Position numbers and translations under genes: made by a program. Shown one piece after another: positions 24,456-33,230 of a DNA stretch of 64,000 nt; the first letter of the stretch is position 1; every line of letters begins with the position of its first letter. Source of the DNA: an uncultured Myxococcales bacterium (GTDB lineage Bacteria > Myxococcota_A > UBA9042 > DTJE01); assembly GCA_903857665.1 (NCBI GenBank), contig CAIOFV010000054.1, forward strand, positions 1 through 64,000, given 5' to 3'. The notes under the pieces are model-generated. The model saw only the letters and a list, made by a program, of their open reading frames with translations. It had not been told where the DNA came from and made no database searches.

Positions 24456-26360
24456 ATGAACTTCTTCGAGCACCAGGAGAAGGCGCGCCGCAACACCCGC
24501 CTGCTCGTCTTCCTGTTCATCCTGGCCGTGGTCGGCATCGCCACGTCGATCTATGTCGCGACCGAGGGCGCCATCGGCATGTCGGCCTGCAAGGACAAGC
24601 CGAACTGCCAGTTTTCGTGGTGGGATCCGCTGATGTTCCTGTACGTCTTCGGCGGCACCGTCGGGTTCGTCGGGCTGGCGAGCGGCTTCCGGATCCTGTC
24701 CCTGCGGTCGGGCGGCTCGGCGGTGGCCGAGATGATGGGCGGCCGCCTGGTGTCGCCCGACACCCGCGATCCCCTCGAGCGGCGACTGCGGAACGTGGTC
24801 GAGGAGATGGCGATCGCCTCGGGCGTCCCGGTGCCGGCGATCTACGTGATGGACCAGGAGGAAGGCATCAACGCCTTCGCCGCGGGCTATTCGACCAACG
24901 ACGCGGCCGTGGCCGTCACCCGGGGCACGCTGGAAACGCTGGATCGCGACAAGCTGCAGGGCGTCATCGCCCACGAGTTCAGCCACATCCTGAACGGCGA
25001 CATGCGGATGAACATCCGCGTGATCGGCGTGCTGTTCGGCATCCTGGCCATCGCCGTCACCGGCCGCATCATCCTCGCGTTCGCGGGCAGGTCCCGGGGG
25101 GGGGATGACAAGAAGGACAACGCTGCGGTCCCGGCCTTGGCGGTCGGCCTGATCCTGCTGATCGTCGGGTACATCGGCGTGTTCGTCGGCCGGATCATCC
25201 AGGCCGCGCTGTCGCGGCAGCGCGAGTTCCTGGCCGACGCGTCGGCGGTGCAGTTCACGCGCAATCCCCTCGGGATTTCGGGGGCCCTGAAGACCATTGC
25301 CGGCTGGGAGCCGGGGTCCGCGCTGCATGCCCCCAAGACCCAGGAGGTCGGGCACCTGCTGTTCGGGGAGGGCCAGGCGTCGCTGCTGGGCGGCCTGCTG
25401 GCGACGCATCCGCCGCTGGAGGAGCGCATCCGGAGGCTGGACCCCTCCTTCAAGCACGAGGAAGGCACGGCGGCCGAAGGGAGCGGGACCCGGACGGCCG
25501 CCCCTGCCGGGGCGTCGGGATTCGCCGGCGGTGGCGCGGCGATCCGTCCGGAGGGTGTCGTGGACCGCGTCGGCCGGCCCACGCAGGCCCACCTCGCCCA
25601 GGGCGTGTCCATGCGGGCGGCGGTGCCCGAGGCGTTGAACGTCGCGATGCGGACGCCCGAGGGCGCCAGTCGGCTCACCTATGCGCTGTTGCTGGACGAC
25701 CAGCCCGAGGTTCGCGGCGAGCAGTTGGACTACCTGCGCCAGAAGGCGGGTACCGACGACGCGATCGGCGCGGAGGCCCTGTCGGCGGCTCTCGGCGATC
25801 TGGACGCCCGCTGGCGGCTGCCCCTGCTGGACCTGTCGACGCCGGCCCTGAAGAAGCTGGACGGGACGGCGGCGCTGGAGTTCCTGGGCCACGTCGAAGC
25901 CCTGGTCGTCGCCGATCGCAAGGTGACGCTGTTCGAGTTCGCGCTGCAGCGGCTGCTGACCCGGAGGCTGGCGCATCGCAAGGCGCCTGCGGCCGAGGCG
26001 AAGGGACGCGTGTCCTCGGACGACATCCTGTCGCTGCTGGCGGCCCTGGCGGCGGCGGGAACGGAGGATGACGCGGCGGCCCTGGCCGCCCTGAAGGCCG
26101 GGTGCGCGCGGGTGCCGGGCATGGAAACCTCGGGCCTTCCGGAGGCGCTGGCGGCGGCCCGGGCGGCTTCGCCGGCCGTGGTGGGTCCCGCGTTGGACCG
26201 CCTGGGACGGACGAACTTCGAGGTCCGCCGCGCCGTGCTGGACGCGGCCTGCTTCCTGGTCATGGCCGACGGGAAGGTCGTGCTGGACGAGGCCGAGCTG
26301 CTGCGCGTGGTGGCGATTTCGCTGGACTGCCCGATGCCGCCGTTCCTGGAGACGTTCTGA
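24456..26360 (+). CDS. M48 metalloprotease with C-terminal TerB-like domain
   Basis: This 634-residue membrane protease resembles HtpX/Ste24. Two N-terminal and two central membrane segments surround the zinc site H173EFSH177, with the third ligand in REFLADASAV. The M48 domain ends near residue 330 (THPPLEERIRRLDPSF). The second half is a helical region ending in a TerB-like repeat, FLVMADGKVVLDEAELLRVV. This is the conserved pairing with LemA known from many Gram-negatives. It probably degrades membrane or misfolded proteins. Start ATG 24456 follows CCGGAGG. Confidence 0.92.
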   Translation: MNFFEHQEKARRNTRLLVFLFILAVVGIATSIYVATEGAIGMSACKDKPNCQFSWWDPLMFLYVFGGTVGFVGLASGFRILSLRSGGSAVAEMMGGRLVSPDTRDPLERRLRNVVEEMAIASGVPVPAIYVMDQEEGINAFAAGYSTNDAAVAVTRGTLETLDRDKLQGVIAHEFSHILNGDMRMNIRVIGVLFGILAIAVTGRIILAFAGRSRGGDDKKDNAAVPALAVGLILLIVGYIGVFVGRIIQAALSRQREFLADASAVQFTRNPLGISGALKTIAGWEPGSALHAPKTQEVGHLLFGEGQASLLGGLLATHPPLEERIRRLDPSFKHEEGTAAEGSGTRTAAPAGASGFAGGGAAIRPEGVVDRVGRPTQAHLAQGVSMRAAVPEALNVAMRTPEGASRLTYALLLDDQPEVRGEQLDYLRQKAGTDDAIGAEALSAALGDLDARWRLPLLDLSTPALKKLDGTAALEFLGHVEALVVADRKVTLFEFALQRLLTRRLAHRKAPAAEAKGRVSSDDILSLLAALAAAGTEDDAAALAALKAGCARVPGMETSGLPEALAAARAASPAVVGPALDRLGRTNFEVRRAVLDAACFLVMADGKVVLDEAELLRVVAISLDCPMPPFLETF

Positions 26361-26385
26361 TGACGGATCTGCCCGAGGCGACTCC

Positions 26386-27615
26386 GTGGAGCTGAACCGC
26401 CCCATCCCCCTCCCAGGACCCCTGCCGCCCGACGTGATCCACGCCCTGGCCGCGATCCGCCGCCGCCGGGACCTGGAGGCCTCCGACACGTGGCGCGCGG
26501 TGGCGGGCGAGGTGGCGGCCCGCGCCAACGCCCTGTCGTACGGGCGCCCCTCGAAGCCGGCTCCGACCCCGCCCCGCGCCTTCCTGCGCGTGGCGTCCTG
26601 GAACCTCCAGCGCGGCATCCGGCTGGACGGCATCATCGCCGCGCTGCAGGCCCACCCGGCCCTGGCCGACCTCGACGTGCTGCTGCTGAACGAGGTGGAT
26701 GCGGGCATGGCCCGCTCCCGGAACCTGGACGTGGCCGCGGCGATCGGCGAGGCCCTCGGGTTTTCGTGGGTCTTCGGGAATTCGTACGTGTGCCTGGACC
26801 TGGGGGATGCCCGGGACCGGCGCGATTGGGCCGGCGGCGACAACACCCACGCGATGCACGGCAACGCGATCCTGTCGCGCTGGCCGGTGCTGCGCGCGGA
26901 AAACGTCGCGGTGCATGTGACGAAGGACAAGTTCCACAGCGGCGAAAAGCGCCTGGGGGCCAAGAAGGCCCTCTGGGCCGAGGTGGATTCGCCCGCGGGT
27001 CGCCTGGCGGTCGGGTCGGCCCACCTGGACTCGGTGGCATCACCGGCACAGAGGGCGGCCCAACTGCGCGACCTGCTGTCGGCGATGGAGGCGACGCGGC
27101 CCCTGCCGGCCCTCGTGGGCGGCGATTTCAACACCCACACCTACGACGTCCGCAGCCTGCCGCGGCTGGTGCGAAACCTGTTCCTGAAGGCGGTGCGCGG
27201 CGCCTTCCCGCACACGATCCATCACTACATGCACCCCTGGGAGCTGTACGAGCGGCCGATCTTCCAGGCGCTGGAGGCGGCGGGCTTCCAATGGCGGCCG
27301 TTCAACGACCTGTCCCGGGGCACCATGCGCTACGAGGTCGGATCGTTCGACAGCGAAAGCTCGGTGCGCGAGCAGATGCCCGGCGTGGTGGTGGACCTTC
27401 TTCGCTGGAAGCTGAAGCCCTGGAACGGCGTCGTGCCCATCCGGATGGACTGGATGGCCGGCAGGGGCCTGCGTGCGCTGGCCGACGGCGAGGTCACGGA
27501 GCCCGACGGCCGGACCAGCCGTGCGCCGACGACCGCGGAGCGTCCGCGCTGGAACGGCGAGAAGCTGTCCGACCACGACCCCGTGATCGCCGACGTCGTG
27601 CCCGCCCGCGGCTGA
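26386..27615 (+). CDS. Endonuclease/exonuclease/phosphatase-family hydrolase
   Basis: This 409-residue protein has the EEP fold motifs in order: VASWNLQRG, LLLNEVDAGMARS with the metal-binding glutamate, GNAILSRWPV, GSAHLDS, GGDFNTHTYD and the terminal LSDHDPVIADV. It may be a phosphodiesterase or nuclease; the substrate cannot be told. The GTG start at 26386 has GAGG in front. It is 25 bases downstream of the M48 gene, and an 11-codon reading frame (26360-26395) bridges the two. No signal peptide is visible. Confidence 0.9.
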   Translation: MELNRPIPLPGPLPPDVIHALAAIRRRRDLEASDTWRAVAGEVAARANALSYGRPSKPAPTPPRAFLRVASWNLQRGIRLDGIIAALQAHPALADLDVLLLNEVDAGMARSRNLDVAAAIGEALGFSWVFGNSYVCLDLGDARDRRDWAGGDNTHAMHGNAILSRWPVLRAENVAVHVTKDKFHSGEKRLGAKKALWAEVDSPAGRLAVGSAHLDSVASPAQRAAQLRDLLSAMEATRPLPALVGGDFNTHTYDVRSLPRLVRNLFLKAVRGAFPHTIHHYMHPWELYERPIFQALEAAGFQWRPFNDLSRGTMRYEVGSFDSESSVREQMPGVVVDLLRWKLKPWNGVVPIRMDWMAGRGLRALADGEVTEPDGRTSRAPTTAERPRWNGEKLSDHDPVIADVVPARG

Positions 27616-27952
27616 CGGCCGCCAGAAATCCCCAAGGTCCACGGATCGACACGCGTTCGTCGAACCTCTCCCCGCCCGGGCGTCCCCCCCTGCAGGCCGC
27701 GAATTTGCAGGCCGCGCGGCACGGCGGTACCATGTCCTTGGTGTCCTGCGGGTGCGCCGGTGGTGGCCAGATGGTCGAACCGCTGGTGTTTGAAAACGGG
27801 AGTCGCCCCTTCCTGCGGTGTGCATGCCCGGTGCGTCCGGGAAGCCTGAAGCGGGTATTGCGACACCCCCCTGCGTCGTTTCCCGGTTCGTACGGGTTGC
27901 TCCGACGGACCTCGCAGGGCACCAAATCAAATCCCTCAGTTGCGCCTTTTCC
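27616..27952. other. Intergenic region without a supported gene
   Basis: These 337 bases separate two convergent genes. Several reading frames cross it, none with a ribosome-binding site or familiar sequence. It contains an 11-base direct repeat near 27700 and a string of C- and G-rich tracts. No terminator hairpin with a T-run was found. Confidence 0.5.
27691..27716. repeat. Close direct repeat of 11 bases
   Basis: TGCAGGCCGCG occurs at 27691-27701 and 27706-27716. It is 15 bases from start to start, in the intergenic region after the EEP hydrolase gene. Confidence 0.55.
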
Positions 27953-29722
27953 TCAAGGGTTCGACCTGGCCTCGTTGGACGACGTCGCCCCGGCGGACAC
28001 GTCGATCACGCGGGGCCGGGAGATCCCGTAGAGGTGGCCGTCACGGCAACCCACCACCACCCTGTTGCCCGAGACCACGGGCGGCGAGTCGATGCCGCCG
28101 GGAAGGCGGATTTCCCAGGACGGGTTCTTCCCCCCGAAGTCCATCCGGTTGTTGAGGATGCGGCTGCGAGCGATCAATGAGCCTTCCCGCGTCGCAACGA
28201 ACACCGTGCCGGCATCGTCGATCACGGCCGGGCCGTTCACGTGCCCCTTGAGCCTGAAGGAATCGGTGAGGCAGAATTCGCCGGTGGAACGTCCGAACCT
28301 CGCCACGGTCTGGGTGTGCGTCGAGGGAGCGCCATCGACCAGGCTCCAAATCCACGGCTCACCAGCGTACAAGCCATCGTCCGGGCAGTCCCCCCAGAAA
28401 TCCAGGCCGTCGAGGGCCGCCACCAGGACATCCGCGGTCGCCGAGGGGGCCAGCGTCAGGGTCCGGCTGGGATGGAACGACGTCACCACATGGCCGTTCG
28501 CCTTGTCGAGCGTGGCAAGGAGCCCATTCCGTCCCGCTGCAACGATTCCCTCGCCCATCAGGGCCGGTGCGGATTCCAGCAAGACCGACGCGTCCGAAAC
28601 CCACGACGGGCTGCCGTCGGCGTGGATCGCATGGACGACGCCTGCCTTCGTGACCACCAGCAACGTGCCGTCCTCCAACAGCAGCAGGGGCTCGACCATC
28701 GCCGCGCCCGAGTCGTACATCCACTTGGCCGAGCCGTCCGGCGCCAGGGCGTGGACCTGCCGGTCCGTGCCCGCCACATAGACGGTCCCATCGGTCGCCA
28801 CGACCGGCGCGCCCAGGAGCCAGCCGGACGTCTTGAACTGCCATGTCGGGCTTCCGTCTGCAGCCAGGGCGTGCACCCTGCGGTCGGTGCTGGCGACGAG
28901 GACCATCCCGTCGCGGCCGATGGCTGGCCGTGACAGCACTTCGCCCGCGATCGCGGTGTGCCACAGCACCTTGCCCATCGCGTCGAGGGACCAGACCCCC
29001 TGATCGTCCGCCGCCACCACGAAACCGCCGTTGGCCGTTGGCGTCGGGAAGAGTCTTGCCTCGGTCACCGGCATGTCGAGCACGAAATCGGCGCCGAAGT
29101 CCACGCACTTCGTGACGGAGAAGTCCTTGGGCGAGACGGGTGCCATCACCCCGCCGACGGCCCGGCAACGATCCTCCTCGGAGGCCGCGAGCGTGCATTC
29201 CTTCGCGGTCGAACCCGGCGTGCAGCAGGCGCCCGCCTGGCAGAACTCGCCATGGGCACAGCACTTTCCGGCGCACTCGACGAACGTGCATGCGCAGCGG
29301 CCGTCCACGCATGGCGCGTCGTGGCAATTGACGTAACTCACCACTTCCAGGGGCCAGAACTGGCCGCAGGCTCCCCAGCCGTCACCAGCGCACGCCCGAT
29401 AGCCCTGGTAAAGGCAATGGATTTTCGGCGAACACTGGCCGGTCTGGTTCTGGCATACCGAGTCTGCGCAGAACCCGCACGCGCCCCCGCAGCCGTCCCG
29501 ACCGCATTCGCGACCCGAGCAGTTCGGGGTGCAGTTGTCCGTGGTTTCAGGCGCATCCGAAGGAACCGTCGTTTCAGCGACGTCGAGGACGTCCGCCGTC
29601 AGGTCCCCGGCGTCCGACCGGCTCTCGCCCCCCGACCCGGCGCAGGAGGTGACGACGAGCACAAGCAATCCCATCGCCGGGACCATCGCGCTCAGGCACC
29701 GCGCCGCGGGTGTGCTTTTCAT
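27953..29722 (-). CDS. Lipoprotein with Cys-rich domain and PQQ-type propeller
   Basis: This is a 589-residue surface lipoprotein. The signal peptide ends in LVLVVTSC (Cys27), followed by a Asp/Thr-rich stalk. A Cys-rich part has CTPNCSGRECGRDGCGG and CCAHGEFCQAGACC. From about residue 240 there are PQQ/quinoprotein-like propeller blades, such as GVWSLDAMGKVLWHTAIAGE, RVHALAADGSPTWQFKTSG, VYVAGTDRQVHALAPDGSAK and LYGISRPR near the end. The catalytic PQQ-binding residues of dehydrogenases are not seen, so it is probably a binding or scaffold protein. The start codon overlaps the stop of the upstream DUF2330 gene as TGATG. Confidence 0.87.
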   Translation of the reverse strand: MKSTPAARCLSAMVPAMGLLVLVVTSCAGSGGESRSDAGDLTADVLDVAETTVPSDAPETTDNCTPNCSGRECGRDGCGGACGFCADSVCQNQTGQCSPKIHCLYQGYRACAGDGWGACGQFWPLEVVSYVNCHDAPCVDGRCACTFVECAGKCCAHGEFCQAGACCTPGSTAKECTLAASEEDRCRAVGGVMAPVSPKDFSVTKCVDFGADFVLDMPVTEARLFPTPTANGGFVVAADDQGVWSLDAMGKVLWHTAIAGEVLSRPAIGRDGMVLVASTDRRVHALAADGSPTWQFKTSGWLLGAPVVATDGTVYVAGTDRQVHALAPDGSAKWMYDSGAAMVEPLLLLEDGTLLVVTKAGVVHAIHADGSPSWVSDASVLLESAPALMGEGIVAAGRNGLLATLDKANGHVVTSFHPSRTLTLAPSATADVLVAALDGLDFWGDCPDDGLYAGEPWIWSLVDGAPSTHTQTVARFGRSTGEFCLTDSFRLKGHVNGPAVIDDAGTVFVATREGSLIARSRILNNRMDFGGKNPSWEIRLPGGIDSPPVVSGNRVVVGCRDGHLYGISRPRVIDVSAGATSSNEARSNP

Positions 29723-30930
29723 CAGTGCACCACCCTCGTCCACAGGTTGGACACGCCCTCGTAGGCGTTCTGCTGGACCAGCAGCACGTCCCGCATCGCC
29801 CCCGGCGCGATGTTCCCATCCAGGCGGGTCACCACGTCCGCGTCCAGGTACATCGTCGCGACACCTGCCAGGCCGGCCCCAGACGTTTCCGTCGCGCACG
29901 CATCCAGGGTCTTCTGCGCTGCAACGCACTGGAGCGCCTTGGCCAGCGCCGCGTACCCGGCCGGGACCGGGAACTGGACGTCACCGTAGTAGGAGCCGCT
30001 CAGGGCATTGTCCGGAAGCCGGCCGGTGATCAGCCCGCCCACCAGCGACGACTCCGTGAATCGTCCCAGGAAGCGGGTGCTGAAGCCCCGGCCCCTGGCG
30101 GTCTGTTCCACGGCATCCAGATGTTGTGCGAGGCACGTAACGAGGTTCGACTGGGTGCAGTCGGTGCCGTCCTCCTCGAAGGCGTCGTAGTTCGCCGGCA
30201 GCCAGGCCTCGGAAGGCGACACGACCCAGAGCGTGAGGCGCAGCGGCGAGTCCGTTGACAGGGCCGTCAGTTCCATCGGGTAGGTTGGATTCGCGAGGTC
30301 GTCGAACACGAACGTCACCGGGGAAAACCCGGAGGTGGTCACTGCGCCCTTGTCGATCCTGCCACAGAAGAACACGTAGCCCTGGTCGATGAAGGCGGCC
30401 AGTCGTGCATCCAGATCCTCCGGGATCCGGTACCCGTTCGCGGACAGCCATGCCAGTAGGTCCGAAGGCGCCGTCGCGGTCACCACGTCGTACCCCAGGG
30501 GGCCGATCGTGCCGGACTGCCAGACCTGCACCGACGATGTGGTCGGGCCCGCGTTCACATCGCCCATCGACACATCGGCCGATTCCGCCGACTGGTAGTA
30601 GATTGCAATGAAAGGGGCGGTCAGCCGGTCCAACTGGTCCATCAGGCCCGAGTCACCCTCCTTCACCGTGAACATGGCGGGGAACGGCACCACCCACGCG
30701 AACTGGTCCGGGTCGCCCCCGTACTCGACCTGGATCGTGATTTCCCATCGGCGGTCGCCCTTGTGCCACAGCACCGCTCGCTGGCCGTTCATCGTCGCGG
30801 TGGCGGCCGACGTCTGGGACTGCAGGCTGATCGGGGCGAAACCATCGGCTCGGGCCGATTCGGAGGCCAGCGCCATCAGGACGACCAGCAGCATGGTCGG
30901 AACTCGAGTGTGCTGCCCATGCGCCATCAT
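29722..30930 (-). CDS. DUF2330 secreted protein
   Basis: This 402-residue protein has a signal peptide (MLLVVLMALASESARA) and the DUF2330 pattern. GFAPISLQSQTSAATATMNG and IQVEYGGDPDQFAWVVPFPA come first, then YDVVTATAPSDLLAWLSANGY and a FVFDDLANPTYPMELTALS segment. A cysteine pair lies at CTQSNLVTC. Function is unknown; the domain occurs in myxobacteria and other bacteria, often in secreted proteins. ATG 30930 is used; an in-frame ATG lies further up at 30987, and neither has a clear ribosome-binding site. It is transcribed with the propeller lipoprotein gene. Confidence 0.83.
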   Translation of the reverse strand: MMAHGQHTRVPTMLLVVLMALASESARADGFAPISLQSQTSAATATMNGQRAVLWHKGDRRWEITIQVEYGGDPDQFAWVVPFPAMFTVKEGDSGLMDQLDRLTAPFIAIYYQSAESADVSMGDVNAGPTTSSVQVWQSGTIGPLGYDVVTATAPSDLLAWLSANGYRIPEDLDARLAAFIDQGYVFFCGRIDKGAVTTSGFSPVTFVFDDLANPTYPMELTALSTDSPLRLTLWVVSPSEAWLPANYDAFEEDGTDCTQSNLVTCLAQHLDAVEQTARGRGFSTRFLGRFTESSLVGGLITGRLPDNALSGSYYGDVQFPVPAGYAALAKALQCVAAQKTLDACATETSGAGLAGVATMYLDADVVTRLDGNIAPGAMRDVLLVQQNAYEGVSNLWTRVVH

Positions 30931-31022
30931 CGGTGGCTCGCGTCGGAAGGAGTGACAGCATCGTACGGTTTCGGGGGGGGGCAGCACAAGTCGACTTGGA
31001 TGGGTCGGGCAGATGGAGCACC

Positions 31023-31051
31023 TTGCGGTCTGGTGTGTTAGTTGCTAACAT
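31023..31051 (+). promoter_or_regulatory. Promoter and operator of the DUF4258/HTH pair
   Basis: TTGCGG (31023-31028) and TAACAT (31046-31051) are separated by 17 bases. A perfect dyad, TGTTAG-TTG-CTAACA (31036-31050), overlaps the -10 box. TTAG/CTAA dyads are typical operators of Xre-type antitoxins, which suggests autorepression by the HTH protein. Confidence 0.5.
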
Positions 31052-31077
31052 TTCTTCTGCAATGAGGTGGGGCGCCC

Positions 31078-31398
31078 TTGAAGGCACCGAAACTGGCCCG
31101 ACAGGACCTGCTGGACCGGGTCTCCCAGGCGGTGACGTCAGGCCGGTATCGGATCCTGCCGCACGCCCGGCAGCGATGCGACGAACGGAAGATTTCTGCA
31201 CCCGACATCGAAGTGGCCCTGGAGGGTGGAAGGTACGTGCCGCGCCGGGATCGCTACGACGAACGTCATGGGGACTGGTCGTACTGCTTCGAAGGGGCCT
31301 CGGGGGACGGCGAACGGCTCCGCGTGGTCGTCGCGTTCGAGGACTGGATGCTGGTCGTCACGGTCGTGGCCCTGGACCTCGAAGGACCGGAGGGTTGA
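31078..31398 (+). CDS. DUF4258 protein, probable toxin
   Basis: This 106-residue protein has the DUF4258 core: YRILPHARQRCDERKISAPD, then an ALEGGRYVPRRD stretch and a beta strand pair ending VVVAFEDWMLVVTVVAL. DUF4258 is related to BrnT/RelE-like RNase toxins, and members stand next to HTH antitoxins. The TTG start at 31078 is preceded by GAGGTGGGG. It lies three bases upstream of the HTH gene. The pair is the gene order toxin then antitoxin, as in MqsRA and HigBA systems. Confidence 0.83.
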   Translation: MKAPKLARQDLLDRVSQAVTSGRYRILPHARQRCDERKISAPDIEVALEGGRYVPRRDRYDERHGDWSYCFEGASGDGERLRVVVAFEDWMLVVTVVALDLEGPEG

Positions 31399-31401
31399 AT
31401 C

Positions 31402-31839
31402 ATGGCGAACGTCCTATACATGGAACTGGGCTTCCCGGTCCTGCTGGTGAATCCCAGGATGGTCGAGGTGCGCGGCGAACGCGTGCCCCACGTCAACCTG
31501 CACGTGCTGCAGGAGGCGGTCTTCGCCCTGCTGGTGGTCAAGCCGGGCCGCCTGACCGGGGCCGAGGTGCGCTTCATCCGGAAGCATCTGCGCATGCGGC
31601 AGGCGGACCTCGCCAGCACCCTGAACATGGCGAACCACTCGGTCGTGTCCCAGTGGGAGTCGCGCGAGGACGACCCGGCCGGGATGGACTACAACACCGA
31701 AGTGCTGCTGAGGGTCTGGATGGCGGCGAAGATCGGCCAGGCCGACCACCTGCTGGAACTGCTGGAGCAGAAACTGAAGAACCTGTCCCCCGAGGCCGCC
31801 CGAGAACCTTTGCACGTCGCGATGGACCACGCCGCCTGA
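31402..31839 (+). CDS. Xre-type HTH protein, probable antitoxin
   Basis: This 145-residue protein has a C-terminal helix-turn-helix: RLTGAEVRFIRKHLRMRQAD followed by LASTLNMANHSVVSQWE. It corresponds to the DNA-binding half of MqsA/YgiT antitoxins. The CxxC zinc finger that normally makes up the N-terminal half is absent. Residues 1-50 instead form a beta-rich segment without cysteines (YMELGFPVLLVNPRMVEVRG). It probably binds the DUF4258 protein and the dyad at 31036. The ATG follows AGGG. Confidence 0.83.
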   Translation: MANVLYMELGFPVLLVNPRMVEVRGERVPHVNLHVLQEAVFALLVVKPGRLTGAEVRFIRKHLRMRQADLASTLNMANHSVVSQWESREDDPAGMDYNTEVLLRVWMAAKIGQADHLLELLEQKLKNLSPEAAREPLHVAMDHAA

Positions 31840-31902
31840 CCGCCATCGTTTGCCCGTTTAGAAGGCAATCGCGGGTACGGGCCGGGCAGGCAACTCCCTG
31901 TC

Positions 31903-33171
31903 TCAACCCCGCGCGGTCTTTCCGATGTCGGTGCGGTACTGCATGCCGGCGAAGCGGATCCGTCCCGCGGCCTCGTAGGCCCGCTCGCGGGCTTCGCGGA
32001 ACGACTTGCCGATCGCGGTGACGCCCAGCACGCGGCCCCCGGCGGTGACGACCGTGCCATCGGGAAGACGCCGGGTCCCCGCGTGGAAGACCTGCACGCC
32101 GGGGACCGCCCCGGCCTCGACCAGCCCCTCGATGACGTCGCCCGTGCGCGGCTGCTCGGGATAGCCCGCGGACGCCAGCACCACGCAGACGGCCGGGTGG
32201 CGCTCGATGTCCAGGCGGGCCTTGTCCAGCCGGCCCTCGCTGCATGCCAGCATCGCTTCGGCCAGGTCGCCTCGCGTGCGGGACAGCACCGGTTGGGTTT
32301 CCGGGTCGCCGAAGCGGCAGTTGAACTCCAGCACCTTCGGGCCCTCGGCCGTGATCATCAGGCCGGCGTACAGGATGCCGCGATACGTGATGCCGCGCCG
32401 GGCCAGTTGGTCGAGGGTCGGACGGATCACGCCGGCGAGGACCCGTTCGCGAGCCTCGCCCTCCAGCAGCGGCGTGGGCGAGTAGGCGCCCATGCCGCCC
32501 GTGTTCGGTCCGAGATCGTCGTCGAAGACCCGCTTGTGATCCCGGGCGCCGGCCAGCGGCAGCACGTGCTCGCCGTCGGTCATCACCATGAAGGACGCTT
32601 CCTCGCCCACCAGGAAGTCTTCCACGACCACCCTGCGGCCCGCGTGGCCCAGCGTCCCGTCGACCATGAACGCCTTGACCGCTTCGACCGCCTCCTCGCG
32701 TTGCAGGGCCACCACGACGCCCTTGCCCGCGGCGAGGCCGTCGGCCTTCACCACGACCGGCAGGGGGCACGTCACCACGTATCGCAGGGCGTCGTCGGCA
32801 TGGTCGAACACGTGCCAGCGCGCCGCGGGGACCCCGGCCGCTTCCAGGATTTCGTGGGCGAACGCCTTGCTGGATTCCAGGCGGGCGGCGGCGGCGGACA
32901 CCCCGAACACCGGGATCCCGGCCGCGATCAGCCGATCGGCCAGCCCGGCGGCCAGCGGCGCCTCCGGTCCGACGGCCACCAGGCCGACATGCTCCGACTG
33001 CGCGGCGGCGACCACGGCGTCGATGTCGGTCGGCGATACCGGCAGCGCCCGGGCCACCGCATCGGTGCCCCCGTTGCCCTTCGTGATCAGGACCTCTGCG
33101 CCCTGGGACTGGCCCAGCTTCCACGCGATCGCGTGCTCGCGGCCCCCGTTCCCGACCACCAGTACCTTCAT
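31903..33171 (-). CDS. purD: Phosphoribosylamine-glycine ligase (GARS)
   Basis: PurD joins glycine to 5-phosphoribosylamine with ATP in the second step of purine synthesis. The 422-residue ATP-grasp protein has the family start MKVLVVGNGGREHAIAWKL, the ATP-grasp segment VVKADGLAAGKGVVVAL, and ARDHKRVFDDDLGPNTGGMG with LEFNCRFGDPETQ as the metal-binding region. Length is normal. It is the last gene of a run with a lipoprotein and purH on the minus strand, with gaps of 56 and 59 bases. Confidence 0.97.
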   Translation of the reverse strand: MKVLVVGNGGREHAIAWKLGQSQGAEVLITKGNGGTDAVARALPVSPTDIDAVVAAAQSEHVGLVAVGPEAPLAAGLADRLIAAGIPVFGVSAAAARLESSKAFAHEILEAAGVPAARWHVFDHADDALRYVVTCPLPVVVKADGLAAGKGVVVALQREEAVEAVKAFMVDGTLGHAGRRVVVEDFLVGEEASFMVMTDGEHVLPLAGARDHKRVFDDDLGPNTGGMGAYSPTPLLEGEARERVLAGVIRPTLDQLARRGITYRGILYAGLMITAEGPKVLEFNCRFGDPETQPVLSRTRGDLAEAMLACSEGRLDKARLDIERHPAVCVVLASAGYPEQPRTGDVIEGLVEAGAVPGVQVFHAGTRRLPDGTVVTAGGRVLGVTAIGKSFREARERAYEAAGRIRFAGMQYRTDIGKTARG

Positions 33172-33230
33172 CGTCGCCCCCCAGGAGTCGGTGGGTTCGC
33201 ATCGGCCATCGGCCGCGAAAACTGCAGGCC

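Noticed and set aside
27616-27952. Small gene in the intergenic stretch after the EEP hydrolase
   Set aside because: Reading frames on both strands lack ribosome-binding sites and any familiar sequence.
31078-31839. Toxin-antitoxin pair as part of a defence island
   Set aside because: It is flanked by ordinary chromosomal genes (DUF2330 and purD), with no restriction, phage or transposase genes.
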